Assembly: GCA_945883815.1 (NCBI GenBank)
Contig: CAMCYJ010000039.1
Span: 1 to 32,311, forward strand
From: Akkermansia muciniphila
Lineage (GTDB): Bacteria > Verrucomicrobiota > Verrucomicrobiia > Limisphaerales > UBA9464
Reading direction: 5' to 3'
Length of the DNA stretch: 32,311 bases
Part shown: positions 9,059 to 16,964 of the stretch, in pieces
Layout: each line of letters opens with the position of its first letter
Position numbering within the stretch: the first letter of the stretch is position 1
Position numbers and translations under genes: made by a program
The notes under the pieces: model-generated
Database searches by the model: none
What the model was told of the DNA's origin: nothing
What the model saw: only the letters and a program-made list of their open reading frames with translations

Positions 9059-10399
9059 ATGGGCGTTACCCCACATCAACGGCTGGATCCAGCCCGGCCC
9101 TCGGTCGTGCTGAGGGCGGCGCTGGTCCGACGGATGGTGATGAGCGGCTATCGGCCTGAGACCGATGGTTCAAGCCCCTCCGACCTCCTCCGATGGCTTT
9201 GGAAACAAGCCGGCTCGGGGTTGCGCTTTCGGATTCTCCGCTCTTTGGCCCAAGCCCTGGAGCGACGCCGCCGCAAACGTCCGGTGGTGCGCTTGCCAGA
9301 GACCCCGCCTCCGGACTCCTCACTCATAGCCTGGCTCAAGGCACATGGCCATGGGATCGCCGACTTGCCCGCGCCGTTGCGCCGCCGGCCCGACCCGGGT
9401 GAAATTGCGTTGCGCTGGCTCCGGCGGTCGATCCATCGCCGTCGTCGGCAAAAACACTCCCCGCCGCCGCCGGTGTTGGATCCTACCGTGGAAGCGTGGA
9501 AGACCCGCCATGAATCGGGATCTCCACGGATGGTCCGCCCCTCGGAGCCGTTGCTGACGCCCCGGACTCGTCGGCGCAAGAATCCGCGCCGCGTTTTCCG
9601 AGACGAACTGGAGTCGGAACTGCCCGAACCGCCCCAGCGGCCCGAACTGACTCAGCGTTGGCACGGTGGTGAGCCTTCACCAGCGACCGCACCGACAGGG
9701 TGGGTTCCCCCGGCCGAACTGGCACGACGCCAGCGAGCCTCAAACCGCCAGTCTGGATCCCTTCGGGTACTGCTGTTTGGCCTGCGGGCACTGCGTCGCA
9801 CCGTGCGCATGGCGTTGCGACTGCGAAAGGTTCCCCCGACAGCCGAGGCCCCCCAGACTCCGCGCGCCTTGGAAGATCAGGATTTGGAGGCCAGCCTTCA
9901 GAAGGTCTTGGAGCGGTTGTTTGATGGACGATTCCAGGACGTCCGCCACAGTCGTGACCTCCTTCGGGGTGTCCGCCAACTGTTGGAGGCGGATACGGAT
10001 CGACCGCTCGAGAAGGATCTCGCCCTCAAAGACGAACAAATCCAGATGCTGGAGCAAAAGATCCGGCGTCTGGCGGATCTGCTGAAGGAGAACGAACGTC
10101 AGCGCGAACTCATGCGCACCACCGGCGGGGTTAAGGTGCAGTTCGTCTCCGGAGTGGGCGCAGTGGACCCTGGGGTCAAGTCCGGGGATCCGAAGCGGAA
10201 GGTCAAACTCGACCTCATGCGCGAGATTCGCTCCATGAACCGCGAGATCCGCAGCGAGGTGAAGGCCTTGGCTCGATCGTCATCATCGCCAACGCCAACA
10301 CGTCCCGAGGAGCTAGTCCTGGGCCCTCAAGCCTTGCCATCCGAATTGCTGCCGAATCCAAAAGCAGCGGAGTCTCCCTCGACCGAACCCGTCGAGTGA
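9059..10399 (+). CDS. basic coiled-coil protein of the actin-like cluster, cluster protein 2
   Basis: I do not recognise a named family over the full length. The 446-residue protein has no signal peptide or clear membrane helix, so it should be cytoplasmic. The first 250 residues are very rich in Arg and Pro (for example RWLRRSIHRRRRQK), which may reflect nucleic-acid or acidic-surface binding. The C-terminal part has a heptad-like coiled coil at about 317-352 (LKDEQIQMLEQKIRRLADLLKENERQ), then GDPKRKVKLDLMREIRSMNR at about 376-395. Coiled coil and following element match the end of the FimV-like protein at 6033 (RRLAGLIEENERR and DPQRDLKLRLLIEIRDFNR). It lies 80 bp after the MamK-like gene on the same strand and is probably co-transcribed. 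It looks like a soluble adaptor sharing the tail of its membrane-bound neighbours. An alternative start is the ATG at 9137. Confidence 0.72.
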   Translation: MGVTPHQRLDPARPSVVLRAALVRRMVMSGYRPETDGSSPSDLLRWLWKQAGSGLRFRILRSLAQALERRRRKRPVVRLPETPPPDSSLIAWLKAHGHGIADLPAPLRRRPDPGEIALRWLRRSIHRRRRQKHSPPPPVLDPTVEAWKTRHESGSPRMVRPSEPLLTPRTRRRKNPRRVFRDELESELPEPPQRPELTQRWHGGEPSPATAPTGWVPPAELARRQRASNRQSGSLRVLLFGLRALRRTVRMALRLRKVPPTAEAPQTPRALEDQDLEASLQKVLERLFDGRFQDVRHSRDLLRGVRQLLEADTDRPLEKDLALKDEQIQMLEQKIRRLADLLKENERQRELMRTTGGVKVQFVSGVGAVDPGVKSGDPKRKVKLDLMREIRSMNREIRSEVKALARSSSSPTPTRPEELVLGPQALPSELLPNPKAAESPSTEPVE

Positions 10400-10443
10400 G
10401 TCCTCCCGCCCTCATCGAGGCGGCACTACCGTTGAACCACCCT

Positions 10444-10507
10444 TTAACCACCGTTTTAACCGGTCATGGACTGGTGGCGAGCCGCAGGGCTCATGAATTA
10501 ACCGGTT
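10444..10507 (+). repeat. TTAACC-type repeats in a cluster spacer
   Basis: The spacer between cluster proteins 2 and 3 carries TTAACC at 10444, TTAACCGG at 10456 and TTAACCGGTT at 10498, the last containing the palindrome AACCGGTT. The copies lie upstream of the gene at 10646. They could be binding sites for a regulator; this is inference from repetition alone. Confidence 0.3.
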
Positions 10508-10645
10508 GAAGCGACGCTCCGAAACTGCTAGCAACACCCCAGTGGGTTCTGAGTCCACCTCCAGTGAGCGAGTTCTCACGGTCCTTCCGACCGTTGTGCG
10601 GCTCCGTTTGGGCGGTGTTCATCAGAAAGTCGGACTCGATTCTGT

Positions 10646-12631
10646 ATGTATTTTGTGACCAGAGGGGCCAGCCGCGGTTTGCTCAAACCGCTGTTTGCTT
10701 GTTTGTGTCTGATCGGATGGGCCAACCGGGTCACAGCATTTCTCGCCGAAAACGCGGATCTGACTCATACAGCATCTCCTCCAAGCCAGGTTACGGTTCA
10801 GGAAGGGGAAACCGCCTACCGCATAGCGCGTCGCTACAAATCGGATGCGGTTACCATGGATCAAATGCTCTTGGCGCTCCTGCGCGAGAATCCAGGAGTG
10901 TTCCAGGCCGGCAGCCTTCATCGAATCCGGGCCGGATCGGTCTTGGCAATCCCATCCCATCCGGCGGTCCAGAAAACATCGCCCGTCGAAGCTTCTCAGA
11001 TCGTCCAAGGTCAAAACCGTCGTGTTTTGAGCGAGGGCCCGCGCGTGGGAGCCAAAGTCGGTGTCGCTGACTCAGTTCTACCCAAAGAGTCCCAGGCCAA
11101 CGTCAGCAGTGTGCGGCCTTTTGCTGAAACCGCCCGTCCTGAAGTTGTGCGTATTCCAGCGACCACTCTTCCGGATGCTCGGCAGAGCGCGGTGATGAGT
11201 GACCCCAAATGGACTAGACTGCGTTCATTAGTCACGGGTTGGATGGGGCTATTGCTGATAATCTGTGTGATGCTGTTGTTCCTGTATCGCAACCGAATTC
11301 AGGATCGACTCCGACGCCGACAACCTTCCTCGGCATCGAATCAATCCAGTTCAGGATCCTTGGAGCGAAGAACCCCAAGTGTTCTGCAAATGATGGTGGG
11401 GGTGCGGGATTTCAATCGCCAGATGCGCTTGGAAATCAAAACCTGGATCAATTCCCAGGGACGGCTTTCTAAATCAATCCTCCCATCGGGAAGCGATTTG
11501 AAACCCTCTGCCTGCGTCACTGAATCATTCAGTTTTCAACAGATTGCCCAGAGTGATTTTTTTGTCCTGCAGAATCACACTCCAATATCTCAGTTGATAG
11601 AAGCAGATCGAGGTGTCCGCTTCTTGGGCCATGGCTTACATTTAGATTTCAAATTTTTTAGCCATAAACCCGCGGTTTCTATCTTGGGCCCAGTTGCTTC
11701 AGAACTTAATGCCGTAGGAATCTCCGAAACTCCTTCCCTTACTTCTCGTTCATCATCTCCGCAAACGACCGTTCAGAACAATAAATCCATGAAACAATCC
11801 GGATTTTCATTTTCACCTGCCGACTATTTGGCCAACCAGCAAATCCAAATGATGAGCTTGGAGGAAGAGGGGGTTTACATTCGCTTGTTATCTTATTGCT
11901 GGCAGAATGGTTCAGTCCCCAAGAATCCTGAGCAAGCGGCACGCCTGGTTGGCAAGGGTGCTTCAACCACCGTAGTTGCCTCGGTGTTGTGCCTGTTTCA
12001 AGCGACCCAGAATCCCGAGGAATTGACGCATTCGGAGCTTCAGCGACAACGGAATCGTCTGGCGCACTGGAAGGAAAAGTCTGCGGCCGGTGGTCGGAAG
12101 TCGGCTGCGAGCCGAAAGGGTGGATCAACCACCCTTAAAACGGTGCTTGAAAAGCCGCTGCCAACCAGGAGTGTAGATACTCAAAAACCACCAACTCGGG
12201 TCCCGTCGCCTCAGAAACTTACCCCGTCGCCGCCTCTTGAAGTCGTTTCAAAAGCTCCGGAACTCGACTCTGAGGCCTCCCAAGAGGCGTTTGAGCGGTA
12301 TGCCATTGCCGTGGGCCTATTGGCGACGGACGGGGCCTTTCTGCACCGGCAATGGCGATCCAAGGATTCGGAGCTTCGGACGGGTTGGACTTCTGGGTGG
12401 CGGCAACTCCTGACTGCCTGGAGGGATCAAGGGCGATTCCCGAGCCAAGCCAGCAATCTTGGGGATGGTCGAATATCCGAGAAGGAGCGTATCGCTACAC
12501 CGCTAACAACAAAAACAGGAGCAACAGCAGTGATTCCGCCTCAATTGTCCCGGGATTTCCCCAAGTTCGTAGCGTCCCAAACGCCCTATTCGTTCCGGTT
12601 TGATGGATTTCAAACCGCGGATGGTTTGTAG
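10646..12631 (+). CDS. FimV-like membrane protein (cluster protein 3) fused in frame to a DUF1376-like module
   Basis: The 661-residue frame has two unrelated halves. Residues 1-270 repeat the plan of the protein at 6033: signal-like N-terminus, FimV-type LysM domain (about 51-106: VQEGETAYRIARRYK, TMDQMLLALLRENPGVF, HRIRAGSVLAIP), a QGQNRR helix, one membrane segment (about 196-216, GWMGLLLIICVMLLFLY), then LQMMVGVRDFNRQMRLEI, matching the shared tail. The coiled coil of the other two is missing. Residues of about 275-380 are featureless and encoded by lower-GC DNA. From the ATG at 11789 (residue 382) the sequence is DUF1376-like: FSFSPADYLANQQIQMMSLEEEGVYIRLLSYCW, then a basic RNRLAHWKEKSAAGGRKSA segment and a C-terminal EAFERYAIAVGLL block ending in a Trp-rich RQLLTAWRDQGRFP. 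DUF1376 proteins occur in phage and plasmid replication regions. This may be a real fusion, or two genes joined at an island junction by loss of a stop. Confidence 0.7.
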   Translation: MYFVTRGASRGLLKPLFACLCLIGWANRVTAFLAENADLTHTASPPSQVTVQEGETAYRIARRYKSDAVTMDQMLLALLRENPGVFQAGSLHRIRAGSVLAIPSHPAVQKTSPVEASQIVQGQNRRVLSEGPRVGAKVGVADSVLPKESQANVSSVRPFAETARPEVVRIPATTLPDARQSAVMSDPKWTRLRSLVTGWMGLLLIICVMLLFLYRNRIQDRLRRRQPSSASNQSSSGSLERRTPSVLQMMVGVRDFNRQMRLEIKTWINSQGRLSKSILPSGSDLKPSACVTESFSFQQIAQSDFFVLQNHTPISQLIEADRGVRFLGHGLHLDFKFFSHKPAVSILGPVASELNAVGISETPSLTSRSSSPQTTVQNNKSMKQSGFSFSPADYLANQQIQMMSLEEEGVYIRLLSYCWQNGSVPKNPEQAARLVGKGASTTVVASVLCLFQATQNPEELTHSELQRQRNRLAHWKEKSAAGGRKSAASRKGGSTTLKTVLEKPLPTRSVDTQKPPTRVPSPQKLTPSPPLEVVSKAPELDSEASQEAFERYAIAVGLLATDGAFLHRQWRSKDSELRTGWTSGWRQLLTAWRDQGRFPSQASNLGDGRISEKERIATPLTTKTGATAVIPPQLSRDFPKFVASQTPYSFRFDGFQTADGL

Positions 12632-14310
12632 TCGTGACGATTCCTAAGGGCGGGTTGACTGAGTTGCAGTTTCCTTCAAACGGGTTTCATGGATGTCTCG
12701 TTATCGGCCTTCGTCGACTCCGTGGCTCGCTCGGCGGATTCGTCTCGAAAAAGAGTCTGCCCCGTTCTCCGTTTTCTCCCAATGTATTCGCTCCCGATGA
12801 GCTGTTGAAGGATGTTTAGGTTGCCAATAAAAACCACGGACCCTCTGCCGTTCCACCGTGTTCAGGTTCAAATTTTGTTTTAACGCACGGACTGCGGAGA
12901 AGAGGCTTCTACAGCACGGGGCTTTGGAAGCAGATCGTGCGTTGGATGAGTACCACCGAGTTCTGTGGTTCAATACATGAGACTCAAATCTTTATCGCCC
13001 CTGTTTAAAGTGGGTAGTGTTATTTTAAATTTAATAATTGTGATTCAATGGCGATCGAAAATCTGCGGATTAGAATTTTTGAGTGCTGGGTCCGCATGGT
13101 AAATTCTTAGGAATTATTTTAAATTTTTGTTTAAGATATTTTCATATGATTTTCGATGTAATTCTTGATGCTGTGTCGTGATTCTCAGTGATGAATATTG
13201 TTTGCGGTTGATGTTTTGCATTTCCAGCGCGCGCTGCCTGAGTTAGTGGTGTTGGAGTTCTTTACTTTAGGAAATTTGCGGTTTTGCAAATATTGTTTTT
13301 TTGGTGATGTGAATTTGGTTTTCAGAAAGGGCAGGGGTGGTGTTAAAAACGTGGAACCTAGTGTTAGATTTTCGAGCCGCATCTTTGGAGGTATTTGATT
13401 TGGAAACCGGCTTTTTTGAATGGCTGCTGATATTTTATATTTTGATTTGATTTCATAAAACGCTATCGTGCGATTTATATTTATATTATAAGCATGCTAA
13501 ATTTTAATCATGCCATGTTCTTTAGATTTGCTGGGGTCTTATTGTGATGAGACGTTGGTTGGGTGCTGTATCCCACGCGAGGCGTCGATCGAATCCGTGC
13601 GGAAATGTTCCTCGATCGTTCACCGAGGAAATCTCGGACTGAGGCCGGTTGTGACTGGCGCGAATTAAATGATCTCTTCCACTAGCGGTTGCGCTCCGGG
13701 AGCAGTCAGAGGCCATAAAGACCGGCTCTTAGGTGGTGGTGCTACGCTCGCAAAATTGGGCCAGACGGTGAAATGGATAGCCTCCCTGTGTGCGGATCGG
13801 TCGGGCTACCGAGGATGGAACGAGCCACCTCCATGAGCCTGGTTGCGCGAGGGTTCGAAAGGTAGGAATCGGTCCACCGTCGGCTCGGTGTGGGTAGAAG
13901 CGTCGGGTGGTCCAACGGCGTCGGTTGTTGCTCGGGCCCGAACGACTTGGAAACGGGCTGGGTTGGGAGCCGATTCGGGAGACGGCGTTGGGTGGAAAAC
14001 TGGGCCGTGGAATGGCGGGCGTCCGGTCGAGTTGAAGCCGGGTCCGGGCATCCCCGAACGATAGATCGGATGCCTACCCACGTTGAAACCGGCCATGAGC
14101 CGAAGGGGAGTCGGCGATGAGTCTGTGACCGACCCGATCCCACGGAGGGGTTATCTCGAGGCGGGCCGCTCCGAGGGAGGGATGATCGGTGGAGAGCGCG
14201 TCCAATGATCTCTTTTAGGCAGTCATCGACCAGTAGACTTAAAGCCTTACAAAACACAACAAATCCATTGAGTTGTGTTTTAAAAACCCATAAAAACTCT
14301 GATTCAAGAA
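12632..14310 (+). other. 1.7-kb gene-poor region with an AT-rich core
   Basis: No convincing gene is found. From about 13000 to 13540 the DNA is strikingly AT-rich compared with its GC-rich surroundings, with TTATTTTAAATTT twice (starting near 13019 and 13113). Short frames at 12634-12819 (+), 12701-12973 (-) and 13742-14359 (-) lack family resemblance and have low-complexity translations. A small frame near 12815 (MFRLPIKTTDPLPF) and a downstream frame ending DEYHRVLWFNT near 12978 hint at broken coding sequence, but I cannot identify it. The stretch between two mobile-type genes is best read as island DNA in decay or an unrecognised non-coding element. Confidence 0.45.
14251..14281 (+). promoter_or_regulatory. 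inverted repeat upstream of the winged-helix gene (possible operator)
   Basis: AAAACACAAC at 14251-14260 and GTTGTGTTTT at 14272-14281 form a perfect 10-bp inverted repeat with an 11-base spacer, ending 29 bases before the ATG at 14311. The placement suits an operator for self-regulation by the DNA-binding protein that follows, or a replication-type binding site. A transcription terminator read in either direction is also possible because the arms end in A and T runs. Confidence 0.5.
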
Positions 14311-15285
14311 ATGAAAACCCAGCAAACGCCCCTTGAAATGGCGGAAAAAAGCCCGACAAATACCCATCTGATGGGTGTTGTTGGATTGAAGCTGGGTTTA
14401 TTGGAAATCATCAGCACCTCACGAAAAAGTCCCACCTCGGACGCCACCGATCCACTGAACGTCCGTTCGTTGGCCGACCAGGTGGGGGCCTCGTTGCGAA
14501 CCGTCGAAACAACTCTGGCTCGCATGGTACGGGAGGGGTTGATCTCGGTGGCTCAATCCAAGCGCGGCCGTGGCGGTTGGGTCCGCTACGCCATCGCCGC
14601 TGGGTTGCTTGAAGAAATCCAGAAGGCTCAGGCGGAGGGAACCTGGCCCTCGGCCCTTTCGGCCCCGTCGCGATTGGGGCGTTCGGGAGGCTGGCCGCCC
14701 CGACTGCCTGGGGCAGAATCCCACGGCCACCTGTCCGGGTTTTCGGGCAACCTGGGTGGGGGTGCAAGCTCCCGTCCCCGAGTCGTCCAAAACTCTCGAG
14801 AGATTCCCGATGAATGGCTGGAAGTGGATTGTTCATTGTTGCATGAAGAACAGGTGATGTTGGGTCCGAGTCATCTTCGGCAGGTATGGAAATGGGGCAA
14901 TGTGAGCCTCGATGAATTGCGCCTATCCATCGAGGCCTTCGCCTTCGACATTCGGGTCAACCGCAAAACAATCAGGATGGGATCGATCAATGGATTTATG
15001 GAGATCCTCAAGAGCGGTCCTTATGGACCTCCCGCTAACTTTGAGACTCAGGCGGACACCGTACGCAGGCAAAACATAGAACGACTGGAAGCCTATCGGG
15101 CGCGGCAGAAAGATCTGGATCGACGGGAGTCCGAGCTTGCCTTTAGTTTATGGCGGGACGGCATGAGCGAGGCGCGCCTCAGGCAATGGTTACCCGTGGA
15201 ACTTCAAGACCAACCGTTGGAAAGTCATGCCGTGCTGAGCTCCCTTCGATTGATATACGAGCAAATGCCTCGCAAGGGAATGTGA
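14311..15285 (+). CDS. winged-helix DNA-binding protein, replication-initiator-like
   Basis: The 324-residue protein has a clear helix-turn-helix/winged-helix pattern at about residues 48-97: LNVRSLADQVGASLRTVETTLARMVREGLI followed by a basic wing (QSKRGRGGWVRYAI). The middle is a Gly/Pro/Ser-rich linker (about 105-160). The C-terminal half is helical with a charged coiled-coil-like stretch (ERLEAYRARQKDLDRRESELAFSLWRDGM) and ends in a block with WLPVEL. The layout resembles HTH proteins of integrative elements and plasmids thought to act in replication or element control, but I cannot name a family. It lies in a suspected island near an integrase remnant and downstream of the DUF1376-like module, which supports a mobile-element role. 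A perfect inverted repeat upstream is a candidate binding site for its own product. Confidence 0.65.
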   Translation: MKTQQTPLEMAEKSPTNTHLMGVVGLKLGLLEIISTSRKSPTSDATDPLNVRSLADQVGASLRTVETTLARMVREGLISVAQSKRGRGGWVRYAIAAGLLEEIQKAQAEGTWPSALSAPSRLGRSGGWPPRLPGAESHGHLSGFSGNLGGGASSRPRVVQNSREIPDEWLEVDCSLLHEEQVMLGPSHLRQVWKWGNVSLDELRLSIEAFAFDIRVNRKTIRMGSINGFMEILKSGPYGPPANFETQADTVRRQNIERLEAYRARQKDLDRRESELAFSLWRDGMSEARLRQWLPVELQDQPLESHAVLSSLRLIYEQMPRKGM

Positions 15286-15411
15286 TTGAGTTCTGGCCGC
15301 TGAGTGCACCGTACCCGGGCCTTTGGGCGACATGGGCGGGCTGGTTGCCAATGACTTGAGCTGACTATTTTGGACTCAAAACGCAGTTGAAACCATTCAT
15401 GAGACAATTGG

Positions 15412-15877
15412 GTTCGTCGCTGTTTTCAGTGGGTCAGTAGCACGGGAGGGTGAGTTTCCCAGCGACGAAGTAGAGCATGGCGGTCATGTATTCCACCGTA
15501 CGGTACCCGCGAGCCTTACGCTTCACGGCCGAGAACAGTCTGTTGAGACCCTCCATGAAGGCGGTCGTCAGACCTCGAGTCCAATGGGCCAAGATCCCCT
15601 CCAAGTGACCCTCGACCATCCGGGCAGCTCGGGCCATCGGCTCGAGCAGTTCTCCGGTTTGGCCCCGCATCGCGTGCACCCAGGCGCACCAGTTTCGGAA
15701 CAGCTTCCTGGCCTCCTCGGCATCCTTCCGCTCGTAGATGCCTTGAAGCACCAGCCTCATCTGGTAAGCCATGCCCGTCACACATCGTTCCAGGGCCATC
15801 GACTCCCACTTCTGGGCTTCCTTTTCCGTCCAGTTCACCCGGTTCTTGAGCCACATCCAACGCAACACCCACCTCAA
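15412..15877 (-). mobile_element. ISL3-family transposase remnant (C-terminal part)
   Basis: The minus-strand frame 15877-15434 (147 residues) matches the C-terminal third of ISL3-type DDE transposases: LRWMWLKNRVNWTEKEAQKW near the start, and GLTTAFMEGLNRLFSAVKRKARGYR near the end, where the Glu is the last catalytic acid and K-x-RGYR the typical tail. Full ISL3 transposases have about 400 residues, so the N-terminal two thirds including the catalytic Asp residues are lost. About 20 bases past the stop, GGGTTCGTCGCTGTTTTC (15413-15430, + strand) is a plausible remaining ISL3 terminal repeat. The upstream edge abuts an IS21-like end, suggesting a later insertion or deletion cut the element. 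Confidence 0.8.
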
Positions 15878-15879
15878 AG

Positions 15880-15930
15880 TGGCTGGTTTTCATTCGCCCA
15901 TCCCTGGCTGGTTTTGACCGCCCGCTGACA
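15880..15930 (-). mobile_element. IS21-like terminus inside the integrase gene
   Basis: Reading the minus strand from 15930, the sequence starts TGTCAGCGGGCGGTCAAAAC, the typical form of IS21-family ends (TG start and internal repeats). The direct repeat TGGCTGGTTTT occurs at 15880-15890 and 15905-15915 on the plus strand, a 25-base period like the multiple transposase-binding repeats near IS21 ends. The integrase reading frame is broken exactly at 15930/15931. No istA or istB gene remains, so this is a terminal scar. Family assignment is from recalled IS21 end patterns. Confidence 0.55.
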
Positions 15931-16440
15931 TACAATCACCTGATCGACCATTCGACGGTTCAGGCGAGTCAAAGGCGTGTCGGGAAACAGGTGTCCAAAC
16001 TGGATCGCGTACGCACCGATCTCCTGAATGGTTCGGGGTCGATTGCGTTTCTTGGTGTCGGTTCGAACATACTCAGCCCACCGAAGCGCAACCTCGGAGA
16101 CACTGTGTCCACCGTCGGATCGAGCCACCAGTTGGTGAAGGTAGTGGACCACCGCATCCCGAACCGTCTTGCCATGAACGGCCAACTGTTCGTCCCACTC
16201 GGTGGTGGTGATCGATGGGGTAGGGTGAGGTGTCGACGACGCTGAGGTCAGAGCGTGGTGAAGGTGATCACCGACCGTCGACGCGATGTGTCGAGCCGTC
16301 GCGAGAGCTGCGGCCTTGTCGGAGAACGACAACCGTGGTGGACCGTTCCAACCACGCTTTCGAAGGTCGACGTCGTAGTAGGTGTGACCGTTCCGACGGT
16401 AGCTTCGAACCCTGGGGTAACCCGACCGAATCAGCCCCAT
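15931..16440 (-). pseudogene. truncated tyrosine (phage-type) integrase, N-terminal half
   Basis: From the ATG at 16440 the product reads MGLIRSGYPRVRSYRRNGHTYYDVDL, then an arm-binding-like N-terminal segment, and a SAM-like core-binding domain (VRDAVVHYLHQLVARSDG, VSEVALRWAEYVRTDTKKRNRPRTIQEIGAYAIQFG). About 170 residues remain, ending LNRRMVDQVIV, where the IS21-like end begins; the open frame runs on into it to 15874. The whole catalytic domain with Arg-His-Arg-Tyr is missing, so the protein cannot recombine DNA. The gene lies directly behind the 3' end of tRNA-Arg, the usual layout for an integrase whose element inserted into that tRNA. A TTG at 16536 gives a longer frame but overlaps the hairpin after the tRNA, so 16440 is preferred. 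Confidence 0.7.
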
Positions 16441-16523
16441 GTCCAGGCTCCCTTTGGGCTTCGGTTGGAGGATAATTGGAGGAAAGCACCATGGGTCCAG
16501 GTCTTCTCGGAGACCGTGAACGT

Positions 16524-16547
16524 CGAGAAACCCCAATGAAATTGGGG
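16524..16547 (-). terminator. stem-loop after tRNA-Arg
   Basis: CCCCAAT (16531-16537) and ATTGGGG (16541-16547) form a 7-bp stem with a 3-base loop. On the minus strand it lies ten bases after the tRNA-Arg CCA end and is followed by TTTCTC. It fits a weak intrinsic terminator of the tRNA transcript. Confidence 0.5.
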
Positions 16548-16556
16548 TATTTGAAG

Positions 16557-16632
16557 TGGTGTCCCGACCAGGAATTGAACCTGGATCAACGGTTTAGGAA
16601 ACCGTAGCTCTATCCATTTGAGCTATCGGGAC
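16557..16632 (-). tRNA. tRNA-Arg (anticodon CCT)
   Basis: The minus strand from 16632 folds as a complete tRNA: acceptor GTCCCGA pairs with TCGGGAC, D arm GCTC/GAGC, anticodon stem ACGGT/ACCGT around loop TTCCTAA with anticodon CCT, and T arm CCAGG-TTCAATT-CCTGG. Discriminator A and an encoded CCA follow. The truncated integrase gene starts about 120 bases past its 3' end, so this tRNA is the probable integration site of the island to its left. I saw no second copy of the tRNA 3' end to the left in this window. Confidence 0.95.
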
Positions 16633-16964
16633 GGACCAATGTTTACGGGGCTTTGGTGCGGTTTTGGCGTTGTTGGCAACTGTTTCGCCTAACACAAAGT
16701 GGCCTGCAAATGCACCGCTGATGCCTTGAAGCCAAACACTGCCGACGAAATTGGATGCTGCCAAGTCCAACCCGGCTCGAGTCGGTTAAACCCTGCATGG
16801 GTTGCAGAGGTCGATTTAAGATCGTTCGATTGCCAAGTCTTGGAATCCAAGTATGGCGATCCATGACACCCATGACCTGGAATTCTCGGACGGTGAACCG
16901 AGGGAGTTTCAATTGGGTTTTCTTGGCGATTGGTCTTTGGCGTCAAATGGGTTGAAGATCGCGC
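16633..16964 (+). other. intergenic region between tRNA-Arg and the DUF4149 gene
   Basis: These 332 bases should hold the tRNA-Arg promoter (minus strand) and the promoter of the gene at 16965. I see no further gene, hairpin or repeat; a minus-strand frame over part of it is not protein-like. Confidence 0.45.

Noticed and set aside
6033..12631. Magnetosome gene island because of the MamK-like gene
   Set aside because: Only the actin resembles a magnetosome protein. No mamA, B, E, I, M, O, P or Q-like gene is visible, and MamK-like proteins occur in non-magnetotactic bacteria.
12850..12870. AGGTTCAAATT near 12860 as a partial tRNA copy (island attachment site)
   Set aside because: Only a short match to the T-loop, in the wrong orientation for a direct repeat of the tRNA-Arg 3' end.
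13742..14359. 205-codon minus-strand frame in the gene-poor region
   Set aside because: Low-complexity Pro/Ser/Arg-rich translation that overlaps the inverted repeat and the start of the winged-helix gene on the other strand.
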